Translations under genes and position numbers: made by a program
NCBI GenBank assembly: GCA_938016265.1
Contig: CALLWB010000039.1
Coordinates: forward strand, 95,972-159,971
Length of the DNA: 64,000 nucleotides
Origin: an uncultured Saprospiraceae bacterium
Lineage (GTDB): Bacteria; Bacteroidota; Bacteroidia; Chitinophagales; Saprospiraceae
Reading direction: 5' to 3'
The notes under the pieces: generated by a model
Database searches by the model: none
Told to the model about the DNA's origin: nothing
What the model saw: the letters and a program-made list of their open reading frames with translations, nothing else
Part shown: piece after piece, positions 43,173 to 52,467 of the stretch
Position numbering within the stretch: position 1 is the stretch's first letter
Layout: every line of letters begins with the position of its first letter

Positions 43173-45404
43173 ATGAAAAATCTCTACGCCCTTGCTATGC
43201 TCTTTTTTTGCTTATTCATAGTAAAATCGAATGCCAATGACCTACAACCCAATGACCTTGCTTCCCTATTTGACCATGTAAGCACGGTAAACACTGAATG
43301 GGGCAAACAAACTGATGTACCAGCAGAATTGCTTGCCCTGCCAGTACAATTCCAAAATGACAACGAACGTATACAGCTTCACTTAATGCTGGTGGAACAT
43401 ACCCTGCGACAACGTAAAAGCAACGACTTGACTCCCCAACAATACACCAACAGACTTCAAAATCTGCAGTCCCTTGTCAAGTATTACAGAACTGGAACAT
43501 TCCCTCTCAACACTTCTCATCCTGGCCGACAACCCGTTTTTATTGATGAAGTAGGAACTGCCTGTGCTGTCGGCCACTTGCTACAAACCAGTGGCGAAGC
43601 CGCTTTTGCTGAAAAAATTTCCAAGGAAATGAATTTTGCCTATGTAGAAGAACTGCAGTATCCCGGCCTTCTAAAATGGGCAACCGACAACGGATTTACC
43701 AAGGAAGAACTTGCCTGGATTCAGCCTTATTATGGAGAAGTCTATTGTAATGTACCTGAATTGCTTCAGCCAGTTTGGATAGACAACAACACTCCAGGAG
43801 ATGTCGTTCAACAAGAAGTATTCGCCACCAAACATATACCTGGAATGTACACGCTTCTAGGCGGCAATTTCTTAGCCCTGACTTCTACCTCCACCAGCCA
43901 ATCCGTAGTCGCTTATGATGGCTGGCAATGGATTAGTTTTGGCAATAATCTCGAGGGAACGGTCTACACTATTGAATACCACGACAATAAAATTTTTGTA
44001 GGTGGTGATTTCACCATTGCTGGAACCAACTTCCGAAATCTTGCTTGGTGGGATGGTGTCAACTGGCAAGGCGTCCAAACAGGAAACATGGATGGCATAA
44101 TAAAGGATCTTGCAAGTTACGAGTGTGCCTTGTACATAGGAGGAGATTTCCTTACGGTCAATGGTACAAGCATGCCGTATATCGCGGCCTACGATGGGAC
44201 AAACCTGACCGCTTCTCCTACGAATTGCGCGAATCAAACATCCCTGGAGCCCCTAGAAACCAATGGCAAGGTCAATACGTTTCAATTATTTAACAACCAA
44301 CTTGTTATTGGAGGAGATTTTAGCACTGCAGGTAGCAGCCTTTCTGCACTTTCTGGCTTTGCTTTTTGGAGCAATGAATGGGCAGCTCCAGCTATTGCTA
44401 CACCAGGATTAACCCATGTAAATGACTTTACAGTGCAGAACGATCAATCTGACTTGCTTTGGGTTGGAGGAAACCACTTATATGGTTATAGTTCAAACCA
44501 GTGGTATCAACCTTTAGAAAGTATTCAACTCCCATCGTTACAAAATCCGACTCAAATTATTCCTTACACCAGCGAAATCATTGCTATGGGTGAAAATCCT
44601 CCTTCTACTCGCCTTATTTTCAGCACTGTTGATAGACTATATGGTTTGTTTGGTAGTAACAACTATGACGGTACCAAAAATTTTGATGCTGAAATATATG
44701 GAGGACAAATTAACACGATTAATGGTACTTATGTAGGTGGGCGATTTACCGGAGGGATCATTTTAACTCATGATGAGTTGACACCAATCTGTGAAGAAGT
44801 GTTTAGCGAAGGTAAATTCCTTTCTATTAATGGTGTTTCGATGTCGGTTGTATTGTTGCAATTTGATGTATTTGCGGAGGACAGAAATACTGCTACTTTA
44901 GAATGGTATTCCCTCTCAGAAACGAATAGCCAATATTACCAAATAGAAAGAAGTACCGATCTCGAACCAGACTTTGTAGCGATTGGCCAGGTTGCGGCCG
45001 CTGGAGAATCCAATGATTTGCTTGCTTACGAATACGCCGATGATTTGCGTCGGGTAAATGGCACACAAGTCTACTACAGAATCAAAATGGTAGATACTGA
45101 TGGGACATTTGAGTACTCGGATATTCGAACCCTAAATTTGGAAATCAAGGATACTGGATTGACTATTTTCCCAAATCCTGCAAAGGAAAGTGTTGACGTG
45201 TTGATCACCATTCCAACTCCAGGAGATGTAGCGATCAATGTCTATGATCTTCAGGGGAGATTACTGCTTTCGCAGAATAGAACGCAGGAATCCAATCAGA
45301 TAGCAGAATACGTTGACCTCAAGAATTTGACAAACGGTTTATACCTAATAGAAGTATTGGCTCCTGGATTTAGAAATACAGAAAAAATTCAGGTGCTGAA
45401 GTAG
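43173..45404 (+). CDS. Large T9SS-exported protein with Bacteroidota N-terminal domain of unknown function
   Basis: 743 residues from the ATG at 43173; a TTG two codons earlier is less likely. Signal peptide (~1-21), then a domain of about 170 residues with FIDEVGTACAVGHLLQTSGEAAFA and YPGLLKWATDNGFTKEELAWIQPYYG; I know this pattern from Bacteroidota proteins but not its function. A beta-propeller-like region follows (FVGGDFTIAGTNFRNLAWWDG, YIGGDFLTVNGTSMPYIAAYDG). The C-terminus is a T9SS type A domain (IFPNPAKESVDVLI...VYDLQGRLLLSQ...NGLYLIEVLAPG). Surface or secreted; ligand unknown. Confidence 0.85.
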   Translation: MKNLYALAMLFFCLFIVKSNANDLQPNDLASLFDHVSTVNTEWGKQTDVPAELLALPVQFQNDNERIQLHLMLVEHTLRQRKSNDLTPQQYTNRLQNLQSLVKYYRTGTFPLNTSHPGRQPVFIDEVGTACAVGHLLQTSGEAAFAEKISKEMNFAYVEELQYPGLLKWATDNGFTKEELAWIQPYYGEVYCNVPELLQPVWIDNNTPGDVVQQEVFATKHIPGMYTLLGGNFLALTSTSTSQSVVAYDGWQWISFGNNLEGTVYTIEYHDNKIFVGGDFTIAGTNFRNLAWWDGVNWQGVQTGNMDGIIKDLASYECALYIGGDFLTVNGTSMPYIAAYDGTNLTASPTNCANQTSLEPLETNGKVNTFQLFNNQLVIGGDFSTAGSSLSALSGFAFWSNEWAAPAIATPGLTHVNDFTVQNDQSDLLWVGGNHLYGYSSNQWYQPLESIQLPSLQNPTQIIPYTSEIIAMGENPPSTRLIFSTVDRLYGLFGSNNYDGTKNFDAEIYGGQINTINGTYVGGRFTGGIILTHDELTPICEEVFSEGKFLSINGVSMSVVLLQFDVFAEDRNTATLEWYSLSETNSQYYQIERSTDLEPDFVAIGQVAAAGESNDLLAYEYADDLRRVNGTQVYYRIKMVDTDGTFEYSDIRTLNLEIKDTGLTIFPNPAKESVDVLITIPTPGDVAINVYDLQGRLLLSQNRTQESNQIAEYVDLKNLTNGLYLIEVLAPGFRNTEKIQVLK

Positions 45405-45446
45405 GTATTTCAAAATTTAAAGTTTTACTATATCAAAAGATATATA

Positions 45447-45500
45447 GGCCGGTGAATAAAATGATTTATGAATCACTTTGCTCACCGGCCATTCTATTTT
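45447..45500. terminator. Bidirectional terminator between convergent secreted-protein genes
   Basis: GGCCGGTGA (45447-45455) and TCACCGGCC (45482-45490) form a 9-bp stem, with an inner TGATT/AATCA stem in the loop. A T-rich stretch follows. It can serve both the cargo gene and the S74 protein gene. Confidence 0.7.
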
Positions 45501-45505
45501 TACGG

Positions 45506-48208
45506 TTATTTTTTTCCTTGTTGCAGGTGGTCGACTTCTGCTTGTAGTTTTTTGATCAATTCCATCATCGCGTCATCTTTAGCGTCTAAGTCTGCTTGTA
45601 GTTGTTCGATGATTTGCTGTTGTTCCTGAATCGCTTTCGTCAATACTGGAACAAGTTGTCCATATGCCACACCGAGTGTTTCTCCATTTTCTATATCGCC
45701 AGGAAATCCATTTACCACTTCAGGGACAACGGTCTGAACTTCTTGGGCTAGAAACCCGACTTGAGCTTCTCCTCCTTTTTTCATATTGTAGTCTACTGAC
45801 CGCAATTTCAGGACTTCAGCCAATCCATATTTTGATTGTTGGATGTCTGTTTTTAGTCGGGCGTCGGAAGCGTTGGTCCATACACCTGCTGCGGTAACGC
45901 GTGCTCCACTGGCCATTTGTAGCGGATTAGCAGGATTAGCAACACCCATTCCCACAAACCCACTTTGTCTAATAGTCATCAATTCAGTTGCGGTGGATAG
46001 CTCGCTGTCTGTAGCAAAAACGAATCGGTCTGTCGTGGAATTATTGTCCGCATCAATAAGGAAATACATATTATTTTCTGATGCAAGGGACCCTTGCTCA
46101 AGAAAAAAAACATCTGCTCCTGACGCTACATTTCCTGCGCCTCTATTCAATTGTAATACAGGATTGGCGACACTAGGCCCCCAGGCCGAAACGCCATGTA
46201 TACGAGTAGGCCCTGCAACATGGAACATGGCGGTTGGGCTACTGGTGCCAATCCCTACATTTCCAACATTATCAATACGTATTCGTTCAAAGAAACCACC
46301 TGTATAAAAAGAAATTTCACCATCGTCGTTTCTATTTTGGATAGACATCAGTTCGACATTCGTCCCGAAGCCCCAAAAACCTGTTGTGGCATTGTTTTGA
46401 TCTTTTAGGATGATTCCATTTGAATGGGCATTGTCATTGAGCGTGGCATCGGTGTCTTGCAAGGTGATATTTGCAGAGGTGGCAGCGATATGCAACTTGG
46501 TGCTCGGCGTGAACGTACCCAAACCAAGCAATCCTGTCCCTCCAAGATAAATATCAGCTCTCGGCATAACATTATTACTCGCAGCAGCACTAAATTCAGC
46601 CCAGTTGGACCCCATCAATAACCCCGCATCAAATCCAGTGATGAACGACCGATCTCCTCCACCCAGATCTCTGAATACCAATTGTGCACGATTAGTTGCT
46701 TCAAAGGTGTTTAGACTAGGAGTTGAAGTTGTGGTCGCAATATTCACAACACCTTCAAAAATATTGTCTCCAATCGCCATTCTTCCATCACTGTTTACAA
46801 TAACAGCCGAATCAATTGTTGCATCCTGATCTCCTGCTATATGAAAAAGCGCTATTGGGCTGGTTGTGTTGACTCCTACTCTTCCAGTGGGCGTGATGGT
46901 CATTCTGATTTCATCATCAGTGCCAATATGAATATCTGCGTTGTTGATCGTACCAATGCTAAAGTTGGAGGTGGCGTCAGATACCAGGGCATTCCCATCC
47001 GCATACAAGCTGCTACCGCCGGATTGTTCTACTTTAAAGACACTATTAGCGGTTAAATTTCCGATTGGGAAACTCGGCATGGAAGTGTTTCGGTAGACGT
47101 GAAGGGCTGTCTGAGGCGCTGTGGTACCTACACCGACAAAACCACCTCCTTCGTTCATTATCAAATTGGAGGCCCCGGCAGTTCCTGCATCAATATGCCC
47201 TTTGTCATCTGCCCAAATGCTCACACCCAAGGTACTTGTGCTGTTCTCAACGGTAATACCGCCCATGCCATTATCCGCAGATTGTTGTACATGCAAGCGT
47301 CCTAGTGTAGGACTTAAAACACCGATGCCAACATTTCCTTCTGTGTATATATTATCATTGATATCGTCAGGGATAGTTGTGGTGTTTTCTTCATACCAAT
47401 CATGGCCTTTCAAACTGCCCAGATCCTGGCTTTTTGTTCCTCCGCCATCTATTACATTCAAGGTAGTTCCTGTTAAGGTAACACTAGTATTGTGTTCATT
47501 TGTGGGATCTGCATCTGCATCGATGACACCATCTTGTAAGGAAGATAGATTGACATCCTGAGTGCCTCCACCGTCAGTTATACTTAAGGTGGTCCCTGAA
47601 AGGGTTGCTCCGGTGTTGTACTCATTTGTGGGATCTGCATCGGCATCGATGACACCATCTTGTAAGGAAGATAGATTGACATCCTGAGTGCCTCCACCGT
47701 CGGTTATACTCAAGGTGGTTCCTGAAAGGGTTGCTCCGGTGTTGTACTCATTTGCAGGATCTGCATCGGCATCATTGACTAAAGAAGATAGGTTTACACT
47801 TTCTGTTCCTCCGCCATCTATTACATTCAAGGTGGTTCCTGTTAAGGTAACACTAGTATTGTGTTCATTTGTGGGATCTGAATCTGCATCATTAACGGTA
47901 GTAGACGAATCACTTATTTTTACCCAGTTTGGAGAAACTGGAGTTCCGGTATTATAATAAAACCCTGCTGTTCCAAAACTTATCGCAGGATTCCAAATCA
48001 TTAAGCCTGTAGCTGGAGAGGTAATTGTCGTTCCATCAGTTGCAGAAGTAATATTTATTCTTGGAATTAATATCCCTGCATTGGTAGCATCAATGTCCAA
48101 TTTTGCACTAGGATCGGGGGCATTGGTTCCTACACCAACATTCTGTGCTTGTATTGCGCTGGTTATGAACAATAACGATAAGATAAGTGTAAACAATTGA
48201 TTTTTCAT
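45506..48208 (-). CDS. Tail-fibre-like secreted protein with C-terminal S74 chaperone domain
   Basis: 900 residues with a signal peptide (1-21), then NVGVGTNAPDPSAKLDI, typical of Bacteroidota fibre-like proteins. Residues ~105-270 hold four repeats of about 42 residues (DADADPTNEYNTGATL, GGGTQDVNLSSL). Further GIGTSSPTA-type beta motifs lead to the S74 intramolecular chaperone domain near the end (SDARLKTDIQQSKYGLAEV, VGFLAQEVQTVVPEVV) and a coiled-coil tail. S74 domains help trimers form and are often self-cleaved. No phage genes surround it, so it is probably a host surface fibre. Confidence 0.88.
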   Translation of the reverse strand: MKNQLFTLILSLLFITSAIQAQNVGVGTNAPDPSAKLDIDATNAGILIPRINITSATDGTTITSPATGLMIWNPAISFGTAGFYYNTGTPVSPNWVKISDSSTTVNDADSDPTNEHNTSVTLTGTTLNVIDGGGTESVNLSSLVNDADADPANEYNTGATLSGTTLSITDGGGTQDVNLSSLQDGVIDADADPTNEYNTGATLSGTTLSITDGGGTQDVNLSSLQDGVIDADADPTNEHNTSVTLTGTTLNVIDGGGTKSQDLGSLKGHDWYEENTTTIPDDINDNIYTEGNVGIGVLSPTLGRLHVQQSADNGMGGITVENSTSTLGVSIWADDKGHIDAGTAGASNLIMNEGGGFVGVGTTAPQTALHVYRNTSMPSFPIGNLTANSVFKVEQSGGSSLYADGNALVSDATSNFSIGTINNADIHIGTDDEIRMTITPTGRVGVNTTSPIALFHIAGDQDATIDSAVIVNSDGRMAIGDNIFEGVVNIATTTSTPSLNTFEATNRAQLVFRDLGGGDRSFITGFDAGLLMGSNWAEFSAAASNNVMPRADIYLGGTGLLGLGTFTPSTKLHIAATSANITLQDTDATLNDNAHSNGIILKDQNNATTGFWGFGTNVELMSIQNRNDDGEISFYTGGFFERIRIDNVGNVGIGTSSPTAMFHVAGPTRIHGVSAWGPSVANPVLQLNRGAGNVASGADVFFLEQGSLASENNMYFLIDADNNSTTDRFVFATDSELSTATELMTIRQSGFVGMGVANPANPLQMASGARVTAAGVWTNASDARLKTDIQQSKYGLAEVLKLRSVDYNMKKGGEAQVGFLAQEVQTVVPEVVNGFPGDIENGETLGVAYGQLVPVLTKAIQEQQQIIEQLQADLDAKDDAMMELIKKLQAEVDHLQQGKK
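47427..47900. repeat. Four-unit tandem DNA repeat (about 126 bp) in the S74 protein gene
   Basis: Two inner units are almost identical (starts at 47553 and 47679, period 126 bp = 42 codons). The two outer units, starting near 47427 and 47800, resemble each other more than the inner ones, giving an A-B-B-A order. The frame is kept, so unit number can change the fibre length without breaking the protein. Confidence 0.8.
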
Positions 48209-48465
48209 AGGAGGAAATTTTAGTTAGTTGAAAAAATGTATGTTTTATAAAAAAACAAAGTGATCCGACTTTCGGTCCTAAAGGTGGGACTTGAAAATAG
48301 TATTCCTTTCGTGAATAGCCTTGCAACCAATTCCGTCTAGGAATGGCATTAAATAATTTCAACTAAATTAATAAAAGAAACAACTATCCGAATAGTTTAC
48401 CGTCTTTTTTGTGGATTTATCCACAAAGAAAGGGGCATAAGCTTTTAAATTTTTGAAACAATCCC
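48209..48465. other. Intergenic gap with a DnaA-box-like palindrome
   Basis: A 9-bp inverted repeat, TTTGTGGAT (48408-48416) and ATCCACAAA (48419-48427), includes TTATCCACA at 48417-48425, a perfect match to the DnaA box. The opposite arm gives only a partial match. It lies between xdhC and the S74 gene and has no T-run, so it is not a standard terminator. Confidence 0.4.
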
Positions 48466-49578
48466 TTAAACCCGATCATAGATACTTCCTTCCCGATCCC
48501 TAAGGAAATTTCCTTTTCGATTTCGGAATACTGCTATAATTTCAGCGGCGATGCAGAGGGCGATCTCCTCAGGGTTTTCAGCACCGATATCCAACCCGAT
48601 TGGAGCAAACAGGTTGGGCAACTCGTTTAAATCCAAATTGTAGCCCGCCTCATTCAGTGCGTCCTGCATTTTTTCCGTCCGCTTTTTGGGGCCCAGCACA
48701 CCGATATAGGGAATTGGATGCTGGACGAATTTTTTCAAAATGGACAAGTCCGTTTTGTAGTCATGGGACATCATCAACAAGGCGCTGTGCTCATCAAACT
48801 CCAGGGCGTCACAAGCTTCCAGGGTATAGACTTTTGTCGCTTTGTGGAATACATTTTTACTAAGTTTTCTGGATTTTCCGACAACATGGATTTCCCAACC
48901 CAGTTCATCGACAATATTTACAAAGGCATTAATATCATAATTGTCGCCAATACAGACCACTTTTATTTTGGGACGGATCAACTCCACCAGTACCTCAAAA
49001 GTAGCGCCTGTAGTATTGGTGAGGGAGAATACTTTCGACTTTCGTTTTCGGTAGACGATGTCAATTTTTTCTTTTATTTCTGCTAGGGAAACTGCCGTTT
49101 TATCAGACAATTCCTGAAAATTGTCAGCAATAAAAAACTGTCCGGGTAAATCCGAAGGACCACCATCCGCCGACAAAATCTGCAGCATTATCGTAGGACT
49201 CCGTTTATCAACGATCCGTTTAAATAGCTCGATTTGGTTGTTGGGGTTTTCTTGTTTTACGGGCGTGAATAATACTTCAATCCGGCCATTGCAGCCCAGG
49301 CCCACGCCAATCTGATGAGGGTCATCTTCTGTGGTATCATAAACGACGATGGAGGATTTATCTTTTAATATTGCCTTTTGTGCATGCTTTAGGGCATCGC
49401 CTTCCAGGCAACCACCACTGATCCCACCAATCCATTCTCCATTGCTGCTGACAAATAAGCGGGCGCCAATTCTTCGATAAGAAGATCCTGCTACATTTAC
49501 GACGGTTCCAAGGGCTGCTTGCTCTTTTTTCCAGTCGATTTGTTCGTAGCGAGCTATTATTTTCTCTATTTCTTTCAT
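48466..49578 (-). CDS. XdhC family molybdoenzyme maturation protein
   Basis: 370 residues. An N-terminal XdhC_CoxI domain with VNVAGSSYRRIGARLFV and GISGGCLEGDALKHA, and a C-terminal Rossmann-like XdhC domain (VVCIGDNYDINAFVNIVDELGWEIHVVG, LMMSHDYKTDLSILKKFV, YIGVLGPKKRTEKM). XdhC proteins insert sulfurated molybdenum cofactor into xanthine dehydrogenase-type enzymes. No molybdoenzyme gene is in the window, so its client is elsewhere. Confidence 0.9.
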   Translation of the reverse strand: MKEIEKIIARYEQIDWKKEQAALGTVVNVAGSSYRRIGARLFVSSNGEWIGGISGGCLEGDALKHAQKAILKDKSSIVVYDTTEDDPHQIGVGLGCNGRIEVLFTPVKQENPNNQIELFKRIVDKRSPTIMLQILSADGGPSDLPGQFFIADNFQELSDKTAVSLAEIKEKIDIVYRKRKSKVFSLTNTTGATFEVLVELIRPKIKVVCIGDNYDINAFVNIVDELGWEIHVVGKSRKLSKNVFHKATKVYTLEACDALEFDEHSALLMMSHDYKTDLSILKKFVQHPIPYIGVLGPKKRTEKMQDALNEAGYNLDLNELPNLFAPIGLDIGAENPEEIALCIAAEIIAVFRNRKGNFLRDREGSIYDRV

Positions 49579-49980
49579 TTATAATTGAATGTATTCCTAT
49601 AGAGTTTATAAAGTTATTAAATATTCCGATACCTATTTAGTATAATGGGCAATAGTGTAATGGTTAGACTGGTTAATAATCTGAGGGAGTATTTGTCTTT
49701 CCACAAAAAAACACTGCGGTCGTGGTTGCTTCATTTTTGAATATCATTCAAAACTCTCAACCACTAAATGCAAATAACCAATAATCCCTGTGGACGAAAT
49801 TGGTGTTTTTTTCGATTAATAATTGATAAATCATTTGACGAAGTGCTTTCAGTTTACAGAAAGTGTAAAGTCAGGGCAATATTTGTAATTTTGAAAACCG
49901 GGTTTAAGGTGATTGGGCGTTTGTTTGTTGCATCAATCTCCCAAATAACCAATTTACCATTCAACTATTAACCAATAGTA
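49579..49980. other. Intergenic region between divergent xdhC and bamD
   Basis: No gene supported. It contains an AT-rich inverted repeat (TTTTGAAT 49735-49742 / ATTCAAAA 49746-49753). A 67-codon frame inside it has no recognisable domain. Confidence 0.45.
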
Positions 49981-50011
49981 TTGCCTATTAACTAAAAATG
50001 TCGTAATTTTG
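49981..50011 (+). promoter_or_regulatory. Promoter of the bamD-rpoZ-coaBC operon
   Basis: TTG (49981-49983), 20-bp spacer, TAATTTTG (50004-50011), matching the Bacteroidota TTG...TAnnTTTG consensus. The ATG at 50018 is only 6 bp later, so the transcript would have almost no leader. Confidence 0.6.
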
Positions 50012-50017
50012 CGCCCT

Positions 50018-50827
50018 ATGTATAAAATTTGGACTTACACCTTACTTACTTTTGTAGTCACTCTACTTTTGGTTGGTTGTCAAAGTGAATTCGAAACGAT
50101 TCGGAAGAACAATGACTATGAATTGAAATACCAAAAGGCCGTCGAGTACTATGAGAATGAAGACTGGTACAAAGCACAGACGTTGTTCGAGCAGTTGACA
50201 AGTGTGTATCGTGGTTCTGATAAAATTGAAAAAATTTATTACTACTACGCGAATTGCCATTATAAACAAGATAAGTTTATCCTGGGAAGTTATTATTTCA
50301 AAAATTTCTCGAACACCTTTCCTAATAGTGATTTTGCGGAAGATGCAAAGTTTATGACTGCTTATTGCAATTATATGCTTTCGCCAACTGCAAGATTGGA
50401 TCAAACAAGCACAGGAAATGCCATCGAGGATTTTCAATTGTTTATCAATACCTATCCAAAAAGTGATCGAGTGCCTGAAGCCAATCGTTTGATAGACGAA
50501 CTTCGGGATAAACAAGAAGAAAAAGCATTCGCAGAAGCGGATTTATATTATAAGCTAAATGACTACAGATCAGCCAACCATACCTACAGAAATGTGATTC
50601 GCGAATTTCCGGATGCAGAAGACGTAGAACGTGCGCGGTTTATGGTAATTAAATCTTCTTATAAGTTAGCAGCAAACAGTATTGACCTGGTAAAGGAAAA
50701 ACGGTTTATGGATGCGATAGACGCTTACTCAGAGTTTATCGATCGACATCCAAATAGTGGAATGCGCCAAGATGCAGAAACTATTTATCAAGCTTGTAAA
50801 GACAAAATAGAAAAACTTAATCAATGA
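50018..50827 (+). CDS. bamD: Outer membrane protein assembly factor BamD
   Basis: 269 residues from the ATG at 50018. A TTG three codons earlier is less likely because it overlaps the -7 box. A lipoprotein signal with lipobox LVGC (Cys 21) is followed by TPR-like helices (YQKAVEYYENEDWYKAQTLFEQLTSVY, DFAEDAKFMTAYCNYML). BamD binds BamA and helps insert barrels into the outer membrane. Its TGA stop overlaps the rpoZ ATG by 4 bp (ATGA). It is the first gene of the bamD-rpoZ-coaBC cluster. Confidence 0.93.
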   Translation: MYKIWTYTLLTFVVTLLLVGCQSEFETIRKNNDYELKYQKAVEYYENEDWYKAQTLFEQLTSVYRGSDKIEKIYYYYANCHYKQDKFILGSYYFKNFSNTFPNSDFAEDAKFMTAYCNYMLSPTARLDQTSTGNAIEDFQLFINTYPKSDRVPEANRLIDELRDKQEEKAFAEADLYYKLNDYRSANHTYRNVIREFPDAEDVERARFMVIKSSYKLAANSIDLVKEKRFMDAIDAYSEFIDRHPNSGMRQDAETIYQACKDKIEKLNQ

Positions 50828-51192
50828 CAGATTTCAAACAAAAAGCACACGGCATAAATCCAAATGCTCAAGCTAGAAACGTTGCAGATATTGCAGCAAT
50901 TACTGGAAACATCTATGAATCACTTGTTGTGATCTCCGGGCGTTCAGATCAAATCGGCAAGCAGCTGAAAGAAGAGCTACACGCAAAATTAGATGAGTTC
51001 GCAGTAAACAGCGAAAATCTGGAGGAGATTCATGAGAATAAAGAGCAGATTGAAATTTCTAGATTCTACGAGCGTTTGCCTCTTCCAGTCCTTATTTCTT
51101 TGGACGAATTTATGAATGATGAACTTTCTCATCGATTCAAAGAAGGTACCGTTGATGATATTATTTTAAATACCAACGCTCGTTCTTACTAA
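50824..51192 (+). CDS. rpoZ: RNA polymerase omega subunit (Bacteroidota RpoZ-like)
   Basis: 122 residues. The N-terminal part (NVADIAAITGNIYESLVVISGRSDQIGKQLKEELHAKL) matches the omega fold, with a Bacteroidota-specific C-terminal tail (FYERLPLPVLISLDEFMNDELSHRFKEG). Its gene overlaps bamD by 4 bp. Omega stabilises the beta' subunit of RNA polymerase. The position between bamD and coaBC is typical of the phylum. Confidence 0.88.
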   Translation: MTDFKQKAHGINPNAQARNVADIAAITGNIYESLVVISGRSDQIGKQLKEELHAKLDEFAVNSENLEEIHENKEQIEISRFYERLPLPVLISLDEFMNDELSHRFKEGTVDDIILNTNARSY

Positions 51193-51256
51193 AAGAGGCC
51201 TTCTATTTTTAGAATGATTTTTGCCGAATGGCAATAAATAATAAAGTCTCGTCTCC

Positions 51257-52456
51257 TTGCGTGCAAAAAAAATTTTACTAGGAATAACTGGTAGTATTGC
51301 GGCTTATAAAGCTGCAATACTTGTTCGGTTATTCGTAAAACAAGGGGCGGAAGTCAAAGTGCTGATGACTCCATCAGCAAAGGACTTCATTACGCCACTC
51401 ACGTTGGCCACCTTATCCAAAAATCAAGTTTATTCAGATGTGAGCTCCGAAGAGGGATGGAATAACCATGTCGACCTTGGGCTATGGGCAGATGCGATGA
51501 TCGTTGCTCCTGCAACAGCAAATACCTTGGCAAAAATGGCTAACGGTCTTTGTGATAATATCGTTTTGGCAGCCTATCTTTCTGCAAAGTGTCCGGTTTT
51601 TGTAGCGCCAGCAATGGATCTCGATATGTGGATTCACCCTGCTACACAAAAAAATATTGAAACATTAATCTCTTATGGCAATCATTTGGTTCCTGTAGAG
51701 CATGGCGAGCTGGCTAGCGGATTAGTGGGGAAGGGTAGAATGGCTGAACCTGAAAATATTTTGTCTTTTGTAAACAACCATTTCTCAAAATCGCAGGAAC
51801 TGGCAGGGAAAAGAGTGCTTGTTACTTCTGGCCCAACTCATGAAGCGATTGACCCAGTTCGATTTATTGGTAATCGGTCAAGTGGCAAGATGGGAACTGC
51901 TATAGTCGAGGAACTGTACCATAGGGGAGCGGAAGTCGTTTTAGTGAGTGGTCCTGCCAGGTATCTTCCAGACAGTGATGTAGCTGAAATAATAAAAGTG
52001 ACAAGCGCTGGAGAGATGTTTGATGCTTGTGTTGACCAATTTCCAACGGTAGATGTTGCCATAATGGCTGCGGCAGTTGCTGACTACACTCCAAGTAAGG
52101 TTTCGCCAATTAAGGTGAAAAAAACAGAAAAAACCCTTACTTTAGAACTAACAAATACTAAGGATATTGCCAAGGAGTTAGGCCGACTGAAAAAAGAAAA
52201 CCAGGTGATGATTGGTTTTGCTTTAGAGACCAACAATGAAATGTCAAATGCTCAGAAAAAACTGGTCAAAAAGAACCTTGATTTTATTGTGCTGAATTCC
52301 CTGCAAGATAAGGGTGCAGGATTTCAACACGACACTAATAAAATAACTATCGTAGACAAACACAATAATATTAACGAATACGAGTTAAAAACAAAGCAAC
52401 AAGTTGCAAAAGATATCGTAGATTATCTAGTAAAGATGCAAACCACTGTTCAATAA
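51257..52456 (+). CDS. coaBC: Bifunctional phosphopantothenoylcysteine decarboxylase/phosphopantothenate-cysteine ligase
   Basis: 399 residues. N-terminal CoaC flavoprotein: ILLGITGSIAAYKAA, active His in NNHVDLGLWADAM, and VAPAMDLDMW. The C-terminal CoaB domain has GPTHEAIDPVRFIGNRSSGKMG and ends with the NDI-type recognition region (DFIVLNSLQDKGAGFQHDTNKITIVD). It makes 4'-phosphopantetheine for CoA. The start is TTG at 51257: an in-frame stop lies at 51242 and no ATG or GTG is in frame between. Third gene of the bamD cluster. Confidence 0.95.
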   Translation: MRAKKILLGITGSIAAYKAAILVRLFVKQGAEVKVLMTPSAKDFITPLTLATLSKNQVYSDVSSEEGWNNHVDLGLWADAMIVAPATANTLAKMANGLCDNIVLAAYLSAKCPVFVAPAMDLDMWIHPATQKNIETLISYGNHLVPVEHGELASGLVGKGRMAEPENILSFVNNHFSKSQELAGKRVLVTSGPTHEAIDPVRFIGNRSSGKMGTAIVEELYHRGAEVVLVSGPARYLPDSDVAEIIKVTSAGEMFDACVDQFPTVDVAIMAAAVADYTPSKVSPIKVKKTEKTLTLELTNTKDIAKELGRLKKENQVMIGFALETNNEMSNAQKKLVKKNLDFIVLNSLQDKGAGFQHDTNKITIVDKHNNINEYELKTKQQVAKDIVDYLVKMQTTVQ

Positions 52457-52467
52457 AAATAGTTACC

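Noticed and set aside
47121..47561. Long plus-strand frame opposite the S74 gene
   Set aside because: It is the antisense shadow of the repeat-rich coding strand, which shows clear domains on the minus strand.
47427..47900. CRISPR-like array
   Set aside because: The 126-bp units are in frame within a protein gene, with no short repeats and unique spacers.
45506..48208. Prophage tail fibre
   Set aside because: No phage structural, integrase or lysis genes are nearby; S74 domains are common in Bacteroidota secreted proteins.
49645..49670. tRNA-like D-arm (TAGTGTAATGGTTAGAC)
   Set aside because: The D-arm motif resembles tRNA-Gln, but no acceptor pairing, anticodon stem or T arm follows; at most a relic.
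49768..49971. 67-codon plus-strand frame before bamD
   Set aside because: No domain, no promoter or start context, and it ends in the bamD promoter region; taken as chance.
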